Shown: piece after piece, positions 59,801 to 64,000 of the stretch | How the letters are laid out: each line of letters starts with the position of its first letter | Position numbering within the stretch: position 1 is the first letter of the stretch | Assembly (NCBI GenBank): GCA_004794785.1 | Contig: SJOL01003912.1 | Location: 129,395-193,394 of the forward strand | Length of the DNA: 64,000 nucleotides | Origin: Opisthorchis felineus | Lineage: Eukaryota > Platyhelminthes > Trematoda > Opisthorchiida > Opisthorchiidae | Direction: 5' to 3' | Made by a program: the position numbers and the translations under genes | Notes under the pieces: generated by a model | Told to the model about the DNA's origin: nothing | The model's database searches: none | The model's input: only the letters and a program-made list of their open reading frames with translations

Positions 59801-60032
59801 ACTGATTCGCTCCCTAAGTTTGACTGAGCTGTCGGTTCTGCTTCTGAGTGATGGGGCGGATGAGTGCTGGAAACTGCTTCAGCAGGGGTCGGATCAAACG
59901 AGCGAATCTGCTGCTGACTTCTATCGATGTTGATATCCAAACCGTATTGTGTGACTGTGGGTAGTATGAATACGGCGCTCTGCCCGGCGCGTAGATTCAG
60001 ATCATCGAGAAACTCAGTTGGAGTTTGTTGAA
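28420..60032 (-). CDS. Large multi-exon gene for a low-complexity, His-rich, mostly disordered protein (11 exons found, both ends open)
   Basis: Eleven minus-strand exons join in phase: 60032-59587, 56632-55395, 49888-49446, 48997-48675, 47612-47439, 46418-46256, 42234-41055, 36647-36466, 34757-34573, 33690-33409 and 29269-28420. Together they encode about 1,822 residues. All ten junctions agree in phase, and each intron has GT-AG ends. In the order of the protein: a Ser/Pro/Gln region; a large exon with seven Gly, polyGln, polyAla and polyHis tracts; basic and Arg-rich stretches; a His/Cys-rich block; a coiled coil (about LERRSMIVEELLAKEQKLRA onward); and acidic, Ser/Thr-rich tail exons. I see no enzyme, kinase, PDZ, C2 or transmembrane domain, and I do not recognise the family. 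The composition suggests a scaffold or regulatory protein (inference). The first exon found starts inside a codon and the last ends at a phase-1 donor, so start and stop are elsewhere. Confidence 0.85.
29987..30168 (+). repeat. tRNA-derived SINE, copy 9 (best preserved)
   Basis: GAGATGGCTCAGTGGTTAGA is followed by ACTGACCGGAAGGTTCGTGG, TTTGAATCC, CCTGTCTAGGCTTGGGCAAC, and GGGTGCTACAGCTGAACG. Both A- and B-boxes are close to consensus, which suggests a comparatively young copy. Confidence 0.9.
30318..30436 (+). repeat. Dispersed repeat family R2, copy 3
   Basis: ACTACTCATAAGG is followed by GGATTCAGCTGAATTCATTT, TCAAAACCAAATTAGCATG and AAATGAGTGTATTTTGTG. The order matches the other R2 copies. 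Confidence 0.65.
33409..33690 (-). CDS. Large gene exon 10
   Basis: The acceptor is CTATTATTTAG and the donor GTATGC lies at 33408-33403. It has exactly 94 codons with phase 0 at both ends: LEDIEENTVYSSDVELQTT, an IEVTKFAEPPKPPSTAPP proline-rich centre, and SQAPKTDHESIE. Because it is symmetric in phase, it could be skipped without a frameshift. Confidence 0.85.
34573..34757 (-). CDS. Large gene exon 9: highly charged segment
   Basis: The acceptor is GGTTTCTTTGTAG and the donor GTATGC lies at 34572-34567. Two bases complete a split Ala codon, then 61 codons follow, including VQDNFVIENTAALADGDGEL, DSPEKPSVDLKKETQVKVVE and MTLATLE. It is acidic and lysine-rich, with no known domain. Confidence 0.85.
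34785..34848. repeat. AT-rich simple repeat (ATT/TATA)
   Basis: (ATT)n grades into TATATATTATATATTAT. It lies immediately upstream, in transcript sense, of the exon 9 acceptor. Confidence 0.8.
35999..36030 (+). repeat. tRNA 5'-half-like fragment
   Basis: TCATTAGCTCAGTCGGTCGA resembles a tRNA D-arm and A-box (TAGCTCAGTCGGTcGAGC). No anticodon arm, B-box or acceptor partner follows, so it is a fragment and not a gene. It is more like a plain tRNA than the SINE family is. Confidence 0.4.
36466..36647 (-). CDS. Large gene exon 8: Arg/Ser/His-rich segment
   Basis: There is a strong acceptor (CACATTTCCCCCCTCTTCAG), and the donor GTAAAT lies at 36465-36460. One base completes a Lys codon, 60 codons follow, then one base of an Ala codon. 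The peptide includes RPARHYRHLHPNRRHPG and SKSSSRSPRDRSADLRD. Its start and end phases (1 and 1) are exactly those needed between exons 7 and 9. Confidence 0.8.
37221..37403 (-). repeat. tRNA-derived SINE, copy 10
   Basis: On the minus strand it reads GAGCTCGAGATAGCTCGGTG, then an insertion-like ACTTACTTACTTACC, GGAAGGTCAGTAGTTTGAAG, CGGCAACCTGGCGGTGTCTC, and a diverged 3' end. It is sense with respect to the large gene's transcript. Confidence 0.8.
39277..39545 (+). mobile_element. Possible solo LTR
   Basis: This compact block has a TATA-like box (CCCTATAAATACAGTTG at about 39511-39527), a CT-rich initiator-like stretch after it, and GC-rich sequence with short inverted repeats (GAGCATCGTTAGCTCGACGC) before it. 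That architecture is common in LTR-retrotransposon promoters. No second copy or target-site duplication was established, so the call is tentative. Confidence 0.25.
41055..42234 (-). CDS. Large gene exon 7: His/Cys-rich block and coiled coil
   Basis: The acceptor is CTTCTTGCTTCGTAG and the donor GTAAGC lies at 41054-41049. Two bases complete a Gly codon, then 392 codons and two bases follow. The order is GPPRNPIYLDSDTDSEE; a Ser/Pro region; about 55 residues dominated by His, Arg and Cys (for example HSCCHSHHRRRYHSSCHGH); YGTSSSEPSELSWTNSLSES; a helix-forming segment HWIEDALTLERRSMIVEELL leading into an Arg/Lys/Gln-rich coiled coil; and a Lys/Ser-rich end at GVTK. Retaining the following intron would add one Lys and then a TAA stop. 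Long ORFs in other frames of this exon are compositional shadows. Confidence 0.88.
42497..42672 (+). repeat. Dispersed repeat family R2, copy 4
   Basis: AAACTTATGAGTAGTGCATT, GCACATTCAGTTAAAG, GGATTCAGTTGGGTC and AAACCAAATTGG, then AAATGAGTGCAG. This copy shows the order of blocks most completely. Confidence 0.7.
45826..45910. repeat. R2 copy 5, rearranged
   Basis: The 3' block is inverted (GAAATACACTCATTTGG, CAATTTGGTTT) and directly abuts the 5' block in plus orientation (TCAGCAACCTTATGAGTAGT). This suggests that two R2 ends or copies meet here. Confidence 0.5.
46256..46418 (-). CDS. Large gene exon 6
   Basis: The acceptor is CATCTGTTATATGCAG and the donor GTACGT lies at 46255-46250. It encodes 54 codons plus one base: PKTSPSEQKPTEIAHGS, RKPAGTPSDVTEPDKPVAQ and AAISLATAGGVDLPF. 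The split Gly codon is completed by exon 7. Confidence 0.85.
47439..47612 (-). CDS. Large gene exon 5: short predicted helix
   Basis: The acceptor is AACTCCCCTCATTTTAG and the donor GTGAGT lies at 47438-47433. It has exactly 58 codons and starts DTRETIEKLRQELRSAGFQ, an amphipathic helix with heptad-like spacing. It continues VKDTLPSRTVTDWGRPSS and ends KPSHKPV. An internal GTAAAG after AGGATTTCAG offers a shorter alternative donor, also at a codon boundary. Confidence 0.87.
48675..48997 (-). CDS. Large gene exon 4: six-His tract and basic region
   Basis: The acceptor is CATGTTCTGCACCAG and the donor GTATGC lies at 48674-48669. Two bases complete a Ser codon, then KLPSAARHHHHHHPACASLM, GRTRASQLQKQPLKPAKITT and, near the end, RMSRKQEDPAVRPVMS. 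A second in-phase acceptor (CCCTCAG, exon start 48982) would remove five residues. The frame stays open past the donor for VCPQCYQSLVDGMKLAS and then a stop, which could be an intron-retention end. Confidence 0.82.
49446..49888 (-). CDS. Large gene exon 3: basic, disordered segment
   Basis: The acceptor is CACTTTCGTTTTGACAG and the donor GTGAGT lies at 49445-49440. One base completes a Thr codon, 147 codons follow, then one base. The peptide includes PESSMVKEYDANRSKRHTKP, ALDDVLHHHAQCVHRRRL, KRAVMQAKRQVRPKPTSTT and VPYPVSEIFFSPARG. It is Arg/Lys/Ser-rich with no known domain. Confidence 0.87.
52913..53095 (+). repeat. Dispersed repeat family R2, copy 6
   Basis: TTTTCAGCAACCTTGTGAGC is followed by ATCTCGAATATCGTGCC, CACATTCAGTTGAAG and GATTCAGTTGAGTCTGTCG, and ends AAATTGATTTGCGAATGAG. 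It is probably near full length (about 180 bp). Confidence 0.7.
54104..54325. repeat. Palindromic (foldback) repeat, copy 2
   Basis: The left arm (about 54145-54205: CTGTTCGTCGAGCTTGCCAA and GTAAACGTTTCGTCACC) pairs with the right arm (about 54237-54300: GGTGACGAAACATTTGC and CCAAGCTCGGCGAACAG). The arms are about 55-60 bases and near-identical, around a short loop with GACGTCACC. It is the same family as 27177-27395. Confidence 0.75.
54636..54670. repeat. GAT microsatellite
   Basis: About 11 uninterrupted GAT units lie in an intron of the large gene. Confidence 0.95.
55395..56632 (-). CDS. Large gene exon 2: polyGly, polyGln, polyAla and polyHis tracts
   Basis: The acceptor is a long pyrimidine tract ending CCTCCGCAAATCAG, and the donor GTGAGT lies at 55394-55389. 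It encodes 412 codons plus two bases. In order: a Ser/Thr/Pro region; SGLHAEMRRIEAYRHIGVKD; seven consecutive Gly; the least repetitive stretch EMLEEVPYVVIRRPRSVDV; a Gln run; alternating Ala and His runs (four His, ten Ala, then five His further on); and a basic end MHREKCKAKRKHSK. The EVPYVVIRRPR stretch is the best candidate for a conserved motif. The tracts come from repetitive GCN, CAN and CAT codons and may vary in length. Confidence 0.88.
56696..56718. repeat. TA microsatellite with an unresolved base
   Basis: The TATATA tract includes an N at 56712, the only ambiguous base noticed in the window. It lies about 65 bases upstream, in transcript sense, of the exon 2 acceptor. Confidence 0.95.
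56813..56854. repeat. TA microsatellite
   Basis: About 21 uninterrupted AT/TA units lie in an intron of the large gene. Confidence 0.95.
59587..60032 (-). CDS. Large gene exon 1 (first one found)
   Basis: The acceptor is CTTCTTCCTTTACATGGATTAG and the donor GTAAGT lies at 59586-59581. It opens with two bases of a split codon, then 148 codons: QQTPTEFLDDLNLRAGQSA, VFILPTVTQYGLDINIDRSQ, a Ser/Thr/Pro-rich middle, FVLASVHPEPLTYGAGQ and NKFQSRQPKSS. The opening LDDLNLRAGQSAVFILPTV looks more ordered than the rest. It is internal to the gene, because the start phase requires an upstream exon that I did not find. Confidence 0.82.
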
Positions 60033-63000
60033 CTAATCCATGTAAAGGAAGAAGTTTAAGACAGTGGAGATTACAGGTTACAAAAACCTACGAAACTTAC
60101 AAAGTATATGAGAGAATTCAACCCACTGGAAAACGGTGTCACTCGATCAAAATTCAGTGCGGGTTATACATACACAGTGCAGCCCGGAGAAGGATAATGA
60201 CACCTCTGACCTAGAAAGTGAAATAACCAATGGGATCCTGACAGGCTGAGTTCTGATTGGCTGTCACGCACTAACGGCAAAGACGTCCACAAACAATCGA
60301 CCAGTGTGTCCGTATCTCAATGTACTTCCTAAAATGCAATGTTGGAATCGCTAGGAGATTGTTGGTTCAATCCACGTGACAAGCGCAACGTGCGCGTGTG
60401 CATACTGATGGCCGTAAATTTAAAAAGCATTTAAAAACATCCCAGCGGTCCATCAGTGAATTAAACGGTTATGACGGTCTTTCAACGAATAACTGTGGTG
60501 CGGGCGAGTTGAAATTTAGGAGCGGTGTTAAACATAACACAAGTGTGCGATCAGTGCTGGAGTGCTCTCTTTGACGTAGATATTCGCAAACCCGATTAAA
60601 GTATCGAGAGGAAGTCCGAGATAACGTTCCTACAGTGAAATAATTTTCAACGCTGCCAACCCCTTCGACAGCTGTAAAGAAGCCATTTCACCATGACTGT
60701 ACGCATCGAAACTTACCTATGAATACTTACAACTCCCCTGGATTATTTACAGATGACAGACTGCTTCCGTAATCTGAACTTTTCATACAGCATCTTAATG
60801 GTTTTCCGATGACCATTGTAAGATATAATACAATGATATCGGTCGGAGCAGGTCACAAAAGCGGGATAAAACCACAAGATTTTGGGTAGGTGCATAGTTG
60901 CCTCTTTCGAGGCCACGCATATCAACACTAGAATGTACGTGTATGCTTTGTCACTTTGAAAATTCCGAAGTAAATGACTCCCCTTAGCATTGTATTCCCC
61001 ACATCTCACCTAAATCAGCCCAGTGGTTGGTTTTTTACGCGTATTTGTCCTCAAGTCTCACCGCATTCCAGATAAAGCCACGTCGTTACTTTCAGTCAAC
61101 TCTAAGCCGGAAAGTTCGAAATAATCATGCAGAATTTGTATCTCCACGAGAGCGTAAGATCGTTGTCAAGGTCGTTTGAAAGACTTCAACGGAACCATAG
61201 GAACGTGCTTAGGGAGGTGACCTGAACCTACGGAGCTACGTGCACCTTTCGTTGCACACAGTATGGGTGACCGAGCGGTAGAACAAAACACTTCACGAAA
61301 AACGTTGACAAGACAACTGCTATCACATCGCAAAAACTGTGATGATAAGCACGCCTTCATTTCCAATGTGATAAAGTTGGTGCCGTCCTGAGAGGACATT
61401 AGGAATGAATGAGACTAGAAAACACTGCGTATGCTTAGCGTACTGAGTGAGTGGTTCACTGATTATGGTGTAAATGACTGCTTCATTTCTATTCTTTTGA
61501 GCAAGCCAAGAATCCGTAATACTTTCCAGAAATTTTCCGGAATAACCAATCCGTGCTGTTCTTACGAAATAAGATATTTTGCTCTTTGCCGAAACAATAC
61601 CTTGGGACTGATTAGGTGGACCGGAATAGTATAGGTGCATTAAACATGGGGAGAGAGATAGGGTCGAAAAACACGGAAACTAATCGGGTTTCGCTAAGGC
61701 TATCTAAAAGTGTTACAGTGAGTCCCGAAATGTTCGTTGACGTACATTTTAGAGGTTACTAAACTCCGAATGAAGCTGAAATTGGTACACCGTATCACAC
61801 AAACCTGAATTTTTCGCAATGATATCAAATATGTGTTGTTTACCCTATTTGGGATAATGTTATTTTTTGGATAAGGTTCACTGAAGCCTATTTGAGTTAA
61901 AGGCATCCGGGATAAATTCAACACTGCTGTTAGAGGGAAAACTGAATGCGAAAAATCGATATCTTTTCTTTTTATTAGACCAGGCGATCATTAAGCATTT
62001 TCCGATTAGACACCGTCCTCTCGGGAGAGGTCCAATCGAATTTCTTCATTTTGAAACCTAGATTATCAAGCCTGGATTGGATTGGATTGGATTTATACTT
62101 CTCGTTTGAATAGAAATATTTGCATGAATGGCCAAACACACATTGGAGAATCTCACATTTTATCAGCAATACATGAGCTGGACCCCGGAAATGGGCAGAA
62201 TTACTAAAATTGGGAAGGAATCAGTGATAATCATATAAATGGAGATGCGGCCTACCGTACTGATTTGGACTTTTGGTTCTGAAGTTACTTGGTTTACATT
62301 AGAGACTACACCAATGCGAAGGGGATGGTAAAAATTTCTGGTACCCCTAGTCAGGGAAATACATTATAACCAGCAAGGAAGCAGGGAGATGGTGACAAAA
62401 ATTGAGATTATGTTGCTGGGAGCGTAGAGATGTCTGCATCCCAGTCCATAAGACAAAAGTAGCTGATAACTTTTTCGACCTCCATTCCACTCGAAAACAG
62501 TGCCACAGTGCCCGTGAAGAGTAATAGCGAGAAACTATATTGCTAAACACACTGCAGCGGATCGCCTTCTTTCAGACTGGTTCTTGTTCATTCAGAAAGC
62601 TTTGATTCATAAAAACGCAAGAAGACAAATCATGTGGTCAACACTATTGCGTTCATCCTCTTAGTTTTATCCGCTCTTGTTCAACGCAGACCATACACAC
62701 ATTTGCAGCACATATCATTCAGCTAAGCTGACGAAGTTTGATTTGTACCCGAGAGACTCTTAAAAAACAGCACTTTGCGTGCTAGAAGCACGCCATACGT
62801 TACTGAGGCGACTTCATTGGACTGAGCGGTAACTGTAACGGGGCTGTACAAGACACTGACCAGTAGTCTTCAAAGGTCTCAGCCAAAGTGTTTGTCCGTA
62901 ACTAGCACTCATTGGTGAGTTGAGTTCTCCATATGGACAGGACAACGCCAGGTTTTTGAACCAGTGGAAGGAAGTAAATAAGGAAATTCTGTGTGCCCGA

Positions 63001-64000
63001 AATAGGTAATGGGTGGATTAAAACATAGTTTACTTGATCAAAAATTTCGGTGAACATTTTCCCGAATAGCCCATCTGGGTACGGTAGTGAGCAAATCAGA
63101 AGGTTATCATAGACGTCCTTTGGGCGGGGCGAAGGAAACTATTTGGAAGCCGTAACTAAGAAGATAACAAGTAGTTCGATTATAAACCAGTCTTCAGCTA
63201 GGTGCGAGACAGCTTCAATAGGTATCCTAATACCACTGGCGTTTGAAACATGCGAAAACGAGAGAGCCTTCTTTGCGGACTGGAATGCATACAAATCAGA
63301 GATTCAACCCAGTAAAAGGTTATTGCTTAGTGAATCACGGATAAAAAGTGTTCAATGATGTTAAAAAGCAATTTGAATGTTCCACATAGCCTTGTTCGAC
63401 AACGAGTTCACAAGAAATGATTTTTAGGGCCTGACATTCCAGTTCTTTGATCAATAAACACCATGTGATTGGACTGGACGAAAATATCACGGCCGATTCT
63501 CAAATCTGGAGATTGGGTGGGCAATTCCAGCCACACCCCTCCAAAAATCAAATTTGAAAATGTGATATTTTAAGACAGAAACACCTAGATTTATTCACCC
63601 CGGTCGATGGGATTATTGGTTCATTCTCCAGTATTTGCGTGCCACTGACCTGTACGAGGACACAGACGTAAAGCCACTTAAAAATATGTGGGCCATTATA
63701 TCATAATATGCTTTCTATTTAGCTGACATGGACTCTTCACTAACGTGGATGGATTGAAAAAATCTTGGAACTGTGGGCAAAAATTGGGCATCGTTTAATA
63801 AGGAGTACGCAAAAACGCTGAAACCTCCCATACCCTGGAATGTGCTTGCTGCTTGTTCTCAGTAGCATAAAAGCTTAAAAGCATCATAAACGAGAGCTTC
63901 AGCTGGGTTCCAGGTGAGTCTCCCGCAAAACGAACTTGGTTTGCAAATGAGTGTATTTCGCTAATTTCGTGCAATTTGGGTTCAAGTAGAACATAAGATT
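60033..64000. other. Right flank, no supported exon
   Basis: At least one more 5' exon of the large gene must lie above 60032. ORFs here (for example 60743-61009 and 61323-61640, minus) look like chance. There is a GGATT run at about 62074-62092 and an R2 copy at 63893-64000. Confidence 0.5.
63893..64000 (+). repeat. Dispersed repeat family R2, copy 7 (cut by window edge)
   Basis: TTCAGCTGGGTTCCAGGTGA, TTGGTTTGCAAATGAGTG and TATTTCGCTAATTTCG are followed by CAATTTGGGTTCAAGTAGAA. The last block matches 21187-21210. Confidence 0.65.

Noticed and set aside
1..64000. CRISPR arrays, operons, bacterial promoters, rRNA genes
   Set aside because: No regular spacer-repeat arrays, no ribosome-binding-site-led gene strings and no rRNA cores. 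The sequence is eukaryotic.

Overview
The window is eukaryotic. Protein-coding sequence is confined to short exons with GT-AG splice sites, separated by kilobase introns full of transposon debris. The mix of a tRNA-derived SINE, a non-LTR (EN-RT) LINE and a Ty3/Gypsy pol fragment, together with the gene structure and base composition, suggests a parasitic flatworm, most likely a digenean fluke. That assignment is an inference from repeat style, not from a marker gene. There is no operon, bacterial gene, rRNA gene or CRISPR array.

Layout. (1) Bases 1-900, minus strand: Gypsy-type pol remnant (RNase H, then the start of integrase, cut by the window edge). (2) Bases 1397-16339, plus strand: the 3' part of a reticulon gene. 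Five exons of 226, 139, 70, 47 and 63 nt join in phase into a complete reticulon-homology domain of about 180 residues ending at a stop codon. Its introns hold a LINE with an inverted joint (about 4517-6290) and several SINEs. (3) Bases 16340-28419: no exon recognised; SINEs, a palindromic repeat and decayed LINE sequence. (4) Bases 28420-60032, minus strand: one large gene. Eleven exons agree in splice phase at all ten junctions and encode about 1,822 residues of a low-complexity protein rich in Ser, Pro, His, Gln and Ala, with a His/Cys-rich block and one predicted coiled coil. Both ends lie beyond the exons I can see. I could not assign it to a family. (5) Bases 60033-64000: AT-rich sequence with no supported exon, ending in a dispersed repeat.

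The two genes converge, with about 12 kb between the reticulon stop codon and the last exon found of the large gene. The reticulon shapes tubular endoplasmic reticulum. The large protein looks like a disordered scaffold or regulatory protein, and its role is open. Nothing here shows that the two act together. The main result is the reconstruction of both exon chains, which simple open-reading-frame inspection hides because the exons are short and the introns contain many chance ORFs.
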